Below, one piece after another: positions 15,813-25,797 of a stretch of 42,098 nucleotides of DNA (its first letter is position 1; each line of letters begins with the position of its first letter). A program made the position numbers and the translations under genes. The DNA comes from Tangfeifania sp. (lineage in GTDB: Bacteria; Bacteroidota; Bacteroidia; Bacteroidales; Prolixibacteraceae): positions 1 through 42,098 of the forward strand of contig JAGYMR010000001.1 in the NCBI GenBank assembly GCA_018400515.1. Direction: 5' to 3'. The notes under the pieces were generated by a model. The model saw nothing but the letters and a program-made list of their open reading frames with translations, made no database searches and was not told where the DNA came from.

Positions 15813-18800
15813 ATGAAAATTTTATGTAGTAACGGGCCTGCATTGAAAAATCTTTGGGCCAAAAAAACGTTTCGAATTATGAGGTTAACGTTTTATGCTG
15901 TCATCCTCACCGTTGTCCAGGGCTATGCTGTAAGCAGTTATGCCCAGACAACCAGATTGAACCTGACGTTTGAGAACACTTCCGTGAAGAATGTTTTGCT
16001 GGAAATTGAGCAGAAATCGGAATTCCGGTTTTTGTACAACAGCAAAATACTGGATGTGGAACGCCTGGTTAGTGTTCATTTTAAAGACATCACCATTGAC
16101 AAAGCATTGGAAAAGCTTTTCAGGGAAAATGAAATTGATTACCGCATCATTGACCGGCAGGTAGTCCTCTTCGCTGCTAATGAACCGGCAGTTGACACCA
16201 AAAAAGGGGAACAACAACCTTCGGTAAGCGGAAAAGTCACTGGCAAAGATGGCCAGCCACTCCCCGGCGTAACCGTGGTGGTTAAAGGAACCACCCAGGG
16301 AACGGTGACCAACGCCGATGGCGAATATGCCATTACAAACCTTCCCGGAGATGCCATCCTGGAATTTTCATTCGTCGGAATGAAAACACAGGATGTGGTT
16401 GTCGGGAACCAGACAACCATCAATGTCACCATGGAGGAAGAAACCATCGGACTGGAAGAGGTGGTTGCCATTGGCTATGGTACCATGCAGCGAAACAAGA
16501 TCTCTACTGCCGTTTCATCCATTGAACCTGAAAAAATCAGCAGCCAGTTAACCAATTCAGTCGACAATTCACTGGAAGGTAAGATTGCAGGGGTGGACAT
16601 TAAACAAAACTCCGGGGCTCCCGGCGGCGGATCCACCATCCGGATCCGGGGAAGCGGTTCCATCGGTGCCGGCGATGATCCCCTGATTGTAGTTGACGGA
16701 ATACCCATGCACAGCGTATACGGAAAGGAACGTTCCCCGCTGGCTGTTATCGACCAGTCGGATATCGCTTCCATCGAAGTACTGAAAGATGTTTCAGCTA
16801 CGGCCATCTACGGATCCCGGGGATCCAACGGCGTGGTTCTGATCACCACAAAGTCTGGACAAGCCGGAAAAACCGAAATCACTTTTGATATACAGGGCGG
16901 ACTGCAGCAGGTAATGCCCATGGAACGACTGGACCTGATGAATGCCGAGGAATTTGCCCGGTGGCGGCTGGAAAATGCTCAGGAACAAGCAGCTTTTAAC
17001 GGAGAAGAATTCAGTCTGGAAGACGTTGCAGAAGAGTACCGGAATCCTGAATTCTGGAGAGGTAAGGGTGTCGACTGGCAGGATGTTATGACACGTGTGG
17101 CTCCCCAGCAGTCGTATAATTTAAGTGTTACCCATGGTACCGAGGACTTTAAAGGGTTCTTTTCCCTGGGATACACCCATGATGAAGGAGCGGTGGTGGA
17201 GACCAACTTTAAACGGTTGAATTTCCGGGCCAACATGGATTATGAGCCCAATGAGATTTTCAAAACCGGGATCAAAATCAATCCCACCATCCGGTGGTGG
17301 GGGAACCCTGCCGGCGGAGACCGCGGAAGCGCTTATGGAAATGCGATCATGGTTCCACCCCTGGATGGACCATACAAGGATGATATCCCCAACGAACAGG
17401 AGGAATATTTTGACGGGAAATGGGATACAAACATCCATTCCGATGGAACATTCAATTTCTCCAATTCACTTTATGACCTGAATTTCCAGGTCCGGAATGA
17501 CCAGAACTTTGACCTCTATGTACAACCCTACGTGGAACTTACGCCCCTGCAGGGAATGACCTTCCGGTCACAATTAAACATGCAATGGGGACAGAGTTTT
17601 AATGAATATTTCAAACCCTCAGAAGTAAATACCGGCTGGGCTACCCCGCCAACGGCTGTCGGCGGTTCCTATAGTACCGGGAAAGCCTATAACTGGCAAT
17701 TTGAAAATACCCTGAACTATGAAAGAACCTTTGGGAAACACTCACTGGCGGGGTTGGCCGGTTATACCATGGAGCATTACAACTACTACTCCAGCAGCAT
17801 TTCCGGGCAGGATTTCCCCGGAGACGATATAAAAACCCTGAATGCGGCCAATGAATACAGCGGAGGTACAGGGGAATCCAACTGGTCCATGTTGTCTTCC
17901 ATTTTCAGGCTGAGCTACGACTACAATGTTAAATACCTCTTAACAGCCACCATCCGCCGGGATGGCAGCTCCCGTTTTGGATCCGATAGAAAATGGGGGT
18001 ATTTCCCCTCCGCTTCGGCCGGCTGGAATATTACCAAAGAAGATTTCTTCCCCGATCCGGCCTGGCTGACCAACCTTAAGATACGGGCCAGTTACGGTTT
18101 CAGCGGAAATAACGGCATTGGCAACTATACCTGGATACCAACCCTGTACACCAATAATTACTCTTTTGGAGGAGCCGTCGCTTCCGGTAAATCGGTGGGA
18201 GGAATTGAAAATGTAGAACTTAGCTGGGAGAAATCACGGGAGTTCAACACCGGCATTGATTTAACGGTGCTGGATGGAAAGCTGAATTTTATTGTTGATT
18301 TCTACAATAAAACCACCGAGGATATGCTCTGGAATGTTGCCATTCCGATCTCCTCTGGCTTTAGTTCAACCACAAAAAATATCGGAGAGATCCGTAACAG
18401 GGGATTTGAATTTACCGTCTCTTCAGAAAATATTGCCAACGACAAGTTTACCTGGGAAACAGATTTTAACATTTCGCACAACAAAAATAAAGTGCTCGAC
18501 CTGGGAAGTATTGATAATATTCAATCGAGTGTGGGGTTCTCCGGACAGTATACCATTACAAAGGTGGAACAGCCCATGTCCATGTTCTACGGCTGGAAAA
18601 GCCTTGGCGTTCTGAAAGATGAAAGCGAAGTGGAAGAGTATGCCACAGTCCCGGGACAGTTGCCCGGAACACCGCGCTACTATGATGCGCATGAAGACGG
18701 TATCATTGATGAAAAAGACCGGATCATTATCGGAAATCCCCATCCGGATTTCAGAGGAGGATTAAATAACCGGTTTACCTATAAAAACTGGGATTGCAAT

Positions 18801-19235
18801 GTCTCCATGAGTTTTGCCTACAACTTTGATGTTTATGCATCACTGGAAGCAAGTACGTTAAATACCGATGGCGTGTTTAATGTGACCCGCGAAGTGGAGG
18901 AACGCTGGCGCTCGCCTGAAGAACCCGGGAACGGCCGAATTTCTGCTACCTTCCACCAAACTTACCTGGACCGGGACGGAAATTCAGACTTTGTCTATAA
19001 AGACATATCCTTCCTGAAAGTTCAGAACCTGGATGTGGGCTACTCCTTCAAACTTGATTATTTTAAACGGCTCCGGGTTTCACTCTCCGTTCAAAACCCA
19101 TTCATCTTTACAAATTACAAATACGGGAATCCGGATGTGAGCCGGTATGGCAACAGCTCCCTGCAGCAAAATATTGACCGGTATGATTATCCGTTAACCC
19201 AATCGGTTGAACTGGGAATAAGCATGACACTTTAA
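15813..19235 (+). CDS. SusC/RagA-type TonB-dependent outer-membrane transporter with STN domain (1140 aa)
   Basis: The order is: signal sequence (about 1-45, with RLTFYAVILTVVQGYAVSSYAQ); STN signalling domain (about 47-121, LNLTFENTSVKNVLLEIEQ to VLF); carboxypeptidase-regulatory-like domain (about 136-207, SGKVTGKDGQPLPGVTVVVK); a conserved EEVVAIGYGT stretch; plug domain (to about 335, IRIRGSGSIGAGDDPLIVVD, SNGVVLITTKSG); then the 22-strand barrel to the C-terminal ELGISMTL. It imports an oligosaccharide with SusD as lid, powered by TonB. The STN domain marks it as a transducer able to touch the periplasmic part of the FecR protein encoded just upstream. susD follows after 19 nt. Confidence 0.95.
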   Translation: MKILCSNGPALKNLWAKKTFRIMRLTFYAVILTVVQGYAVSSYAQTTRLNLTFENTSVKNVLLEIEQKSEFRFLYNSKILDVERLVSVHFKDITIDKALEKLFRENEIDYRIIDRQVVLFAANEPAVDTKKGEQQPSVSGKVTGKDGQPLPGVTVVVKGTTQGTVTNADGEYAITNLPGDAILEFSFVGMKTQDVVVGNQTTINVTMEEETIGLEEVVAIGYGTMQRNKISTAVSSIEPEKISSQLTNSVDNSLEGKIAGVDIKQNSGAPGGGSTIRIRGSGSIGAGDDPLIVVDGIPMHSVYGKERSPLAVIDQSDIASIEVLKDVSATAIYGSRGSNGVVLITTKSGQAGKTEITFDIQGGLQQVMPMERLDLMNAEEFARWRLENAQEQAAFNGEEFSLEDVAEEYRNPEFWRGKGVDWQDVMTRVAPQQSYNLSVTHGTEDFKGFFSLGYTHDEGAVVETNFKRLNFRANMDYEPNEIFKTGIKINPTIRWWGNPAGGDRGSAYGNAIMVPPLDGPYKDDIPNEQEEYFDGKWDTNIHSDGTFNFSNSLYDLNFQVRNDQNFDLYVQPYVELTPLQGMTFRSQLNMQWGQSFNEYFKPSEVNTGWATPPTAVGGSYSTGKAYNWQFENTLNYERTFGKHSLAGLAGYTMEHYNYYSSSISGQDFPGDDIKTLNAANEYSGGTGESNWSMLSSIFRLSYDYNVKYLLTATIRRDGSSRFGSDRKWGYFPSASAGWNITKEDFFPDPAWLTNLKIRASYGFSGNNGIGNYTWIPTLYTNNYSFGGAVASGKSVGGIENVELSWEKSREFNTGIDLTVLDGKLNFIVDFYNKTTEDMLWNVAIPISSGFSSTTKNIGEIRNRGFEFTVSSENIANDKFTWETDFNISHNKNKVLDLGSIDNIQSSVGFSGQYTITKVEQPMSMFYGWKSLGVLKDESEVEEYATVPGQLPGTPRYYDAHEDGIIDEKDRIIIGNPHPDFRGGLNNRFTYKNWDCNVSMSFAYNFDVYASLEASTLNTDGVFNVTREVEERWRSPEEPGNGRISATFHQTYLDRDGNSDFVYKDISFLKVQNLDVGYSFKLDYFKRLRVSLSVQNPFIFTNYKYGNPDVSRYGNSSLQQNIDRYDYPLTQSVELGISMTL

Positions 19236-19254
19236 CCAAAAAAACATTAAAACA

Positions 19255-20742
19255 ATGAAAAAAATAACATACATATTACTGCTAAGCATCATTGTATTGG
19301 CATGCAGTGAAGAGGATTTCCTGGACGAAGTCCCTATAAGTAATTTAAGTGTAAAATCCTACTTTGAAACAGCCCAGCAGTTTGAAGAAGCGGTTACCGG
19401 AGCCTATTCAAACTTACGGCCGCTCTATTCCAATGGCGGGGACGGAGGCATTGGCGGCTGGGGAGGCAGTGCATGGTCCTTTGCCGAAGTTCGCTCCGAC
19501 AATACCACCTGCCAGTATAACCGGGTGGATCAGTCGAGTTATGACTGGTGGGATCTCGACCAATTCTTGATGGCATCCCAGAACAGAATCCTTGAACCGG
19601 CATGGGATAATTGCTACAGCGGAATAGGCAAATGCAATACTGTCCTGCACTATATTGAAGAGAAAGAGGTGGAAAACAAAGCCCGCTATGTGGCGGAGGC
19701 CAAATTCTTACGCGCTTTTTACTATTTTTACCTGGTCCGGTATTTTGAAAATATCCCCCTGGTGACCCAGAAAGTGGAAACCATGGAACAAGCTTTTGAA
19801 CTGAATCAACAGGTTTCAAAAGACAAAGTATACGACCAGATCATCTCGGACCTGAACGATGCCAAGACAGACCTGCCCCCGACCTATTCAGGAGCGGATA
19901 AGGGAAGAGCCACCGAAGGAGCTGCAAGGACTTTATTGGCAAAAGCCCTGATGTGGCAGGGACGATATGATGAGGCTGCCCCCGAACTGGAGACGGTTGT
20001 CAGCAGCAAACAATATGATGTGCTGGATGATTACGCCTCGGTATTTGACATCAACAATGAAAACAATGAAGAGATCATTTTTTCTGTTCAGTATATTGAG
20101 GGAACTTACGGCATGGGCAGTGTTTTCATGTACCAGTTCCTGCCCTATAATTCAGGAACGACTTACCTTCCCCTCGAGCAAAATACCGCCAGGACGGGTT
20201 TAAATGTCCCGACAGAAGATCTGATTAACTCGTTCGAAGAGGGTGACCAGCGAAAATCGATGATCGATTTTTCATTCACCGATCCGGAAACCGGGATATA
20301 CCAGGGCTCAATCGTTCCTTTCACCCTGAAGTTTATGGATCCGGACCACTCCCAACGGTTAATCACAGGAAGTAACTTCCCGGTTTTCCGTTACCCGCAT
20401 GTATTGCTTATGCTGGCAGAATGTTACGTGCGTGAAGGCGGTGGCGACCCGCTTCCTCTTATAAAAGAGGTGCGGGAACGGGCAGGCCTGGAAACCACCT
20501 CTGCAACCCTCGAGGATATCATCCATGAACGAAGGGTGGAGTTCCATTGTGAGGCCGACCGCTGGGATGTCCTGGTAAGAACAGGAAAAGCAAAAGAGGT
20601 GATGCAGGCCCATGCAGCTACACAACACGGGCTGCCAAACATTGCCGATGATGCATTCGAAGAGATCAATCTGCTGTTCCCCATTCCAAGCAATGTCATG
20701 GAACTGGATCCATCGATCGAGCAGAATGAGGAATATAAATAA
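19255..20742 (+). CDS. SusD/RagB-type glycan-binding lipoprotein (495 aa)
   Basis: A lipoprotein signal ends in the lipobox SIIVLAC (Cys17), followed by SEEDFLDEVPIS, the usual SusD N-terminus. The body is the alpha-helical TPR-like SusD fold: EEAVTGAYSNLRPLY, NRILEPAWDNCYSGIGKCNTV, ARYVAEAKFLRAFYYFYLVRYF, and late motifs RYPHVLLMLAEC, LEDIIHERRVEFHCEADRW and LLFPIPSNVMELDP. Length and motifs are normal. It sits on the cell surface as lid of the SusC transporter and binds the polysaccharide. It is cotranscribed with susC. Confidence 0.95.
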   Translation: MKKITYILLLSIIVLACSEEDFLDEVPISNLSVKSYFETAQQFEEAVTGAYSNLRPLYSNGGDGGIGGWGGSAWSFAEVRSDNTTCQYNRVDQSSYDWWDLDQFLMASQNRILEPAWDNCYSGIGKCNTVLHYIEEKEVENKARYVAEAKFLRAFYYFYLVRYFENIPLVTQKVETMEQAFELNQQVSKDKVYDQIISDLNDAKTDLPPTYSGADKGRATEGAARTLLAKALMWQGRYDEAAPELETVVSSKQYDVLDDYASVFDINNENNEEIIFSVQYIEGTYGMGSVFMYQFLPYNSGTTYLPLEQNTARTGLNVPTEDLINSFEEGDQRKSMIDFSFTDPETGIYQGSIVPFTLKFMDPDHSQRLITGSNFPVFRYPHVLLMLAECYVREGGGDPLPLIKEVRERAGLETTSATLEDIIHERRVEFHCEADRWDVLVRTGKAKEVMQAHAATQHGLPNIADDAFEEINLLFPIPSNVMELDPSIEQNEEYK

Positions 20743-20760
20743 ACCCATTCGATAAAATCC

Positions 20761-21005
20761 GGGGGTGTATCAAAAGCCGCACATTTTCAACTGCTGAGAA
20801 GTAATTTATTTACTTTTTCATACGATTAAAATGGTCTATTTTTAAAGGCATCGTATGGAACGCGCATTTACTTTAGTCAATCTCTTTGAGTGTAAATATT
20901 TTACATGCTCGTTTCATACTTTTGTTGTTTCAATTCGGTAAACACTTTTAAGCAGCGGCTTTTTAAACAGAAAATCAGGAGATTTTTCTGTTCCGATACA
21001 CCCCC
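20761..21005. mobile_element. Short element with 11-bp terminal inverted repeats (MITE-like or IS remnant)
   Basis: GGGGGTGTATC at 20761-20771 is repeated as its exact reverse complement GATACACCCCC at 20995-21005, giving a 245-bp unit with no transposase. It contains copy B of the dispersed element (20822-20915). Ends of the form GGGGGTGTATC look like those of transposable elements. I see no clear target-site duplication (left flank AAAATCC, right flank TTTTTTT), so age or type is unknown. It could be an internally deleted insertion sequence. Confidence 0.5.
20822..20915 (-). promoter_or_regulatory. Dispersed element copy B, leading only to a three-codon frame
   Basis: On the minus strand: GAAACGAGCATG, GTAAAATATTTAC, variable block, TGCGCGTTCCATACGA, TGCCTTTA, then TTTTAATCGT and ATG. 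It is very close to copy A. The frame behind it is ATG AAA AAG TAA (20821-20810), so it drives no protein. It lies inside the inverted-repeat element 20761-21005. It points back toward susD (plus strand), so a transcript from it would be antisense to the end of that operon. Confidence 0.6.
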
Positions 21006-21300
21006 TTTTTTTGAAAAAACGAAATACAGAAAGGATGTTTACTGCCACAAAAGTATTTTCCCGCCCAACGGAAATGAGGGAATGCAAAAAAAATTAGCAA
21101 AACCGGGAAAATATTTCTAGGTTTAACAAATTAATGGCAGAACCCCTCAAAAATGAAAGCGCCTGACCTGGGAACGATCGAGGTAAATTTTGACCGCACC
21201 GAAGCGTGGGTATAACTCATCCGAATTCCCTGCCTGGCCACTGACAATTGAAAGATAAACCAATGGTACATTGGCATACTTCCCAAACAAAAAAGGTTAT
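21006..21300. other. Gap without a recognisable gene
   Basis: Short frames on both strands are present, but none has a family match, a plausible start or a sensible composition. The stretch lies between the inverted-repeat element and copy F. Confidence 0.45.
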
Positions 21301-21382
21301 GAAACAAGCATGTTAAATTTTGCCACAAAGTTGGACCACTATAAAGCGAGTTCCATGGGCCCTTTTTAAAATAGATGTTAGA
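21301..21382 (+). promoter_or_regulatory. Dispersed element copy F (variant), upstream of the first GH106-like gene
   Basis: GAAACAAGCATG, AAATTTTGCC, GCGAGTTCCATGGGCCCTTT and AAAATAGATG follow in the element's order, with the GCG box 4 nt closer than in copy A. Some 40 nt further, GAAAAACAAACATTAAATAG resembles the tail of copy C just before the ATG at 21424. It is therefore probably the 5' control region of the hydrolase gene. Confidence 0.5.
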
Positions 21383-21423
21383 ATTATTTACTTGACTGAA
21401 AAACAAACATTAAATAGATTGTA

Positions 21424-24400
21424 ATGAAGATGCATCTTTCAAAATCCTTTTTTCCTGTTGTACTGTTCATAACCGCCATTTGGGCGACATCAACTGCCCA
21501 AACAGGTCCGGACTACCAGAAATTAAAAGTTGCATTTGAGTCACCCGATCATGCCACATGGGGTGAAGTTCCCCTCTGGTGGTGGGAAGCAGATTCCTTA
21601 AACAAGGAGCGGGTCACCTGGCAACTGGAAACCCTTGCCGCCAAAGGGGTCAAAGCGCTCTGCCCGATACAGCGCTCCCCTGCCCGTTGTTACCCCGAAT
21701 CCTTCAGCGAGGAGTGGTGGCGCATGGTCGAATACGTCCACGGGGAGTGTGAACGGCTGGGTATGCACCTCTGGCTATACGACCAGGTGGGATACGGCCA
21801 TTATGGCTGGCTTGAAAAGGCTGCCTCCCGGGTGGGAAATACGGGCACCTACCGGATTGAATTTCATTCCTCAACTGCAAAACCAGGCGAAAGCTTCCGG
21901 ATGCAGCTAACAGAAGGGAAAGTACTGGATGCCCGGGCATTTCCCGTAATGAATGACACGGCCCGGGATGAAAAAAGCCTCAATATTAAAAAACACATTC
22001 ATGAAGGCATCCTCTCCTGGGATCCTCCGGAAAAAGGGGAATGGAAAGTGGCTGTTTCTGTGGCGGCTCCTTACCGTTCGTTTTATTTGAATGAGGCCTC
22101 TGCCGATGCATTTTTACAGCAATTCTATCAGGGAATTGAGCAGGTGGTGGGACCACAGGCCATGGGAAAAAGCCTGGCGGGGGTTTTCCAGGATGAACAT
22201 CCGCCCACACCCCGTAATATTTACAACCAGGCACTGGCCGATACCTTTCGGACCATGTTTGGATACAACATTGCACGGGCCATTCCTGCGCTTCATTTTG
22301 ATGTGGGATCCCAAACCCCCAAATACCGGACAGACTATTTTGATGCCTACCTGGCCCTGGTGGAAAAAACCTATTGGAAAAAGGTTTTTGACTGGACCGG
22401 CCGAAAAAACCTGCTAACAAGCCACGACAACTGGGGACGGAAAAATATATACAACCACAGCCAGGGATACATCGATTATTTCCGCTCCCAGCGGTGGTTC
22501 TCTGCGCCGGGTTTTGATGATGCAGGGCAGCATCCGGTAACCGGAAGAAACTATTACGATACGAAGATCGCTGCCTCCATTGCCCGCTTGTATAACCGCC
22601 CGCGGGTCTGGAACGAAGGGTTCCACTCCTCGGGGTGGGGCCGGACCACCAACCAGACCCTCAGCTGGCTGGCCGCTACCTATGCCTTCGGGGCCAACCT
22701 GTATGACGAACATGGGTTGTATTATTCGCTGAATGCCAGCACCTGGGAACATGCCGCCCCCGATCCCCACTGGAACCAGCCTTACTGGAGGTATTACCAC
22801 AAAATTTCCGACTGGGTTGCCAGGGCCAGTTATCTGATGTCGCAGGGAAAAACCATAGCGGATGTGGCCGTGCACTATCCGGTGACCAGCCTGCTGGCCG
22901 ATCAGGAAAAAAATGATATCGATTACAATACCTATATGCAACTTTCCCGCCTGATCTATAATGAGGGAATGGATAACGATATCATTGACGACCAATCCAT
23001 TGCGGAAGGCCACATCCAGGGTGGAACCCTGTCGGTCCGCGGCAACCAATACCAGGCACTCGTTTTCGGCCCGCAAAAAACCATGCGGCTTTCCGTCGCA
23101 CAGAAAGCCCTCGATCTGGTCCAAAGCGGAGGCGTCGTGATCTTTTACGGACAACTTCCACAGGCTTCAGCCGAAAACGGAAGAGCCGACCCCCGGTTGG
23201 CCCGGCTGCTGGAAGAGATGCTGGAGACTTTGCCCCCGCGGGGAGAGATTTCCCAAACAACGGTAAAGCATGAAAAGGACGGATATGCCGCTTTCATCCC
23301 GGAAACACCCGCTCTTATCCCGGATCTTTTATCCGCTAACATTGACCGCGATTTCGTCGGAAAAGGAGGGGATGTATTTGTCGCTCACCGGAAAACCAAT
23401 GATACTCATATATACCTGATCCAAAATACCGGAAAAGATCCCGTTCATCTGGAAGCCCGCCTCCGGGCCGACGGAGTCCCCGAAAAGTGGGATCCCTTTT
23501 CAGGTACGATCCGTGAACTGGATCACTTCGAGCGAAAAAACGGGTACACGTTTATCCGTTTATTACTGGAGGGGACTGTAGGACAAATGGTCGTATTAAA
23601 TCCGGGGAAACCAACCATGAAGAAAGATGCAAAAACCTCCCGGCACTGGTACAACAAACCATTATCGGAAAACTGGGACTTTTCCGTCATCCCCACCCGG
23701 GATAACCGGTGGGGGGATTTCAGATGGCCTCCCTCCGATGAAAAACTGGGCCCGGAAGTGCGTCAAATGAAATACCGCGAAGAAGAGGAAACCAAGGGGG
23801 TTAAAAAGGGATGGCACCGCCCCGGATTTAATGACCATGCCTGGGAAAAAGTCACCTTTGACAGGGGGCCTTACTGGCTGGCCCTGGAGGAGATCCCCGA
23901 AGATGCAGCGGTAATCCCCGTGCTTCTGCAGGATCAGGAAAAAATTGCCGCCGGGGAAGTGATGAACCTGGAGGGGACAAATTATTCGTGGCGGGAGATC
24001 ACTTTCTCCCAAAAAACAGGTGCGGGCACCCCCGCTCCCTGGGGAGGACACTCCGGCTACCCGGACGGACATTATAACAAAAACTTCATTCAACTCAAAG
24101 AGGGCCGGAAACTGCTGTTTACGCACATTGTCTCCCCCAAGAAACAGCGGGCCGGACTGAAAGTCCAGCTGAGAAACCAGGAACCCCGCCTGTGGGTCAA
24201 CGGGAAACAGGAAAAATTCTCCGGGGCCGTGGGCAACCTCCCCCTGGAAAAAGGATATAACCGGGTTTTGCTGGATATCCCCGATGGCAGCGGGGGAATG
24301 GTCTATGTCCAGAAAGAAGCCCCGGCAGTTGGATCTTCAGCAAAAACGCAGGCCCTCTACCAGCCGGACCTGAGCAAAGCCTCATGGATCTGGGCGGGAA

Positions 24401-25563
24401 ACAGCGAAGGAGCCTATTTCCGGAAAACCATCGAACTCGAAGAAGTGCCGGAAAAAGCACAGGTGCTGGTTACCGGTGTCTCCGGGTTCAGATTGTTCAT
24501 CAATGGCCAAAAAGTGGAGGAGGATATCGGTCCGTGGGCCAGCTGGGAATACCCCAAAAGCGTTGATGTTACCCCCTTTCTTAAAAAAGGACAGAATCTA
24601 ATCGCCGCCTGGGGGCAGTTCCTGAAAGGGATGCACGTGGCTTATGCCGACAATTACAAAGGTTTTATCCTTGCCATGAAGGGAACATTTGAAACGGGCG
24701 GGACTTTTGAACTGCATACAGACGCCTCATGGAAAGGAAATCCCAAAGAGACCAAAAACTGGCAAATGCCTGAAACAGATGCATCCGGCTGGCAACCAGC
24801 ATCGGTCCGGGGAGAAGCCGGAGAAAACCCCTGGGGGGGTGACTTCCTGAAAAATGCGGGCTCCTCCACCACTCCACACCGGCCGCTTTCGGTGAACCTT
24901 TCTTCCCCCCTCCTCAACGTCTTTGAGGAGATGCCGGGCATCACCTACGATGTGAAAAACCCGGGGGAAAACCGCACAGGATGGTACCGGTTTGAAGCCC
25001 CGCCGGGACTGAAAGAGATGAGCCTGCCCCAAAACGAAGCCCAGGTTTGGGTGAACGGGGAAAAAATTTCCACAGACCAGCGGGTGGCCGTCCTGAAAAA
25101 TCCCCCGGTGAATGTATCAACAGTCGCAGTGCGCATTCCAATGAAACCAGGCCGGTACAAGGGTGCTGCCTTTGAAAAACCTGTGGAAATGAAATTGCAG
25201 GGCGGAAAAATCCAGGAAGGGCCCTGGGCCGGTTTCGCTTTGCCTACCTATTCAGGAATCGGCGTTTATAAACAACAAGTGGAGCTCAGCAATGAAGAGA
25301 TAACCCGGCAGGTCATCCTTGACCTCGGAACAGTACATGTGGCAGCCGAAGTTTTTGTTAACGGAAAACCGGCAGGCATCCGCGTGGCCTCCCCCTTTAA
25401 GTTCAACATATCATCGCTGGTCAGGGAGGGAGCCAACGAAATTGAGGTGCATGTAGCCAATACACTGGCACCTCACTACTCATTTCCCCGCAGGGCTATG
25501 AACCTTGGACCCGTGAGATCGGGCCTGACCGGACCTGTAACATTAAAAATTGCTGCGCCATAG
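21424..25563 (+). CDS. Large secreted GH106-like (alpha-L-rhamnosidase-type) glycoside hydrolase (1379 aa)
   Basis: A signal peptide (SFFPVVLFITAIWATSTAQ) precedes a catalytic region of about 750 residues that starts VPLWWWEADSLNKERVTWQL and ETLAAKGVKALCPI. This is the same opening as the next gene and as GH106-type rhamnosidases. Acidic residues in LAGVFQDEHPPTP (about residues 256-268) are catalytic candidates by position only. It is followed by beta-sandwich modules: a rhamnosidase N-terminal-like sugar-binding domain at about 985-1120 (SWIWAGNSEGAYFRKTIEL, GFRLFINGQKVEED) and a C-terminal one at about 1290-1379 (AEVFVNGKPAGIR, GLTGPVTLKI). It probably cleaves a rhamnose-like residue from a side chain of the polysaccharide; the exact substrate is unknown. 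Release by signal peptidase I suggests a periplasmic site. Confidence 0.78.
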   Translation: MKMHLSKSFFPVVLFITAIWATSTAQTGPDYQKLKVAFESPDHATWGEVPLWWWEADSLNKERVTWQLETLAAKGVKALCPIQRSPARCYPESFSEEWWRMVEYVHGECERLGMHLWLYDQVGYGHYGWLEKAASRVGNTGTYRIEFHSSTAKPGESFRMQLTEGKVLDARAFPVMNDTARDEKSLNIKKHIHEGILSWDPPEKGEWKVAVSVAAPYRSFYLNEASADAFLQQFYQGIEQVVGPQAMGKSLAGVFQDEHPPTPRNIYNQALADTFRTMFGYNIARAIPALHFDVGSQTPKYRTDYFDAYLALVEKTYWKKVFDWTGRKNLLTSHDNWGRKNIYNHSQGYIDYFRSQRWFSAPGFDDAGQHPVTGRNYYDTKIAASIARLYNRPRVWNEGFHSSGWGRTTNQTLSWLAATYAFGANLYDEHGLYYSLNASTWEHAAPDPHWNQPYWRYYHKISDWVARASYLMSQGKTIADVAVHYPVTSLLADQEKNDIDYNTYMQLSRLIYNEGMDNDIIDDQSIAEGHIQGGTLSVRGNQYQALVFGPQKTMRLSVAQKALDLVQSGGVVIFYGQLPQASAENGRADPRLARLLEEMLETLPPRGEISQTTVKHEKDGYAAFIPETPALIPDLLSANIDRDFVGKGGDVFVAHRKTNDTHIYLIQNTGKDPVHLEARLRADGVPEKWDPFSGTIRELDHFERKNGYTFIRLLLEGTVGQMVVLNPGKPTMKKDAKTSRHWYNKPLSENWDFSVIPTRDNRWGDFRWPPSDEKLGPEVRQMKYREEEETKGVKKGWHRPGFNDHAWEKVTFDRGPYWLALEEIPEDAAVIPVLLQDQEKIAAGEVMNLEGTNYSWREITFSQKTGAGTPAPWGGHSGYPDGHYNKNFIQLKEGRKLLFTHIVSPKKQRAGLKVQLRNQEPRLWVNGKQEKFSGAVGNLPLEKGYNRVLLDIPDGSGGMVYVQKEAPAVGSSAKTQALYQPDLSKASWIWAGNSEGAYFRKTIELEEVPEKAQVLVTGVSGFRLFINGQKVEEDIGPWASWEYPKSVDVTPFLKKGQNLIAAWGQFLKGMHVAYADNYKGFILAMKGTFETGGTFELHTDASWKGNPKETKNWQMPETDASGWQPASVRGEAGENPWGGDFLKNAGSSTTPHRPLSVNLSSPLLNVFEEMPGITYDVKNPGENRTGWYRFEAPPGLKEMSLPQNEAQVWVNGEKISTDQRVAVLKNPPVNVSTVAVRIPMKPGRYKGAAFEKPVEMKLQGGKIQEGPWAGFALPTYSGIGVYKQQVELSNEEITRQVILDLGTVHVAAEVFVNGKPAGIRVASPFKFNISSLVREGANEIEVHVANTLAPHYSFPRRAMNLGPVRSGLTGPVTLKIAAP

Positions 25564-25797
25564 AAAACAAACCATGCACCACGCTTCGCTGGTAATGAAC
25601 CCCCTGAATCGGCATGGAAAAAATAATCGCAGCCGGAAACAACCCCTGCGGACCAGAAGGAATGCTCCCGGGGCCAACGGGCGATTTCCACTGATGCTCA
25701 TTTCAGCTAAGGAAAAAAGTTCGTGGGGCTACAGGGGAAACCCCTTTAAAAAAAATTGTTTTAAATAGTAAAATTTTAAACATTTAATTTTATTCGA

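Noticed and set aside
20905..21120. 72-codon plus-strand frame after susD
   Set aside because: It begins inside copy B and crosses the inverted-repeat end; no plausible start or family.
22414..23154. 246-codon frame antisense to the first GH106-like gene
   Set aside because: It is a shadow of a strongly biased coding sequence; the plus-strand protein is clearly real here. The same holds for long antisense frames inside tssC, vgrG and the ankyrin gene.
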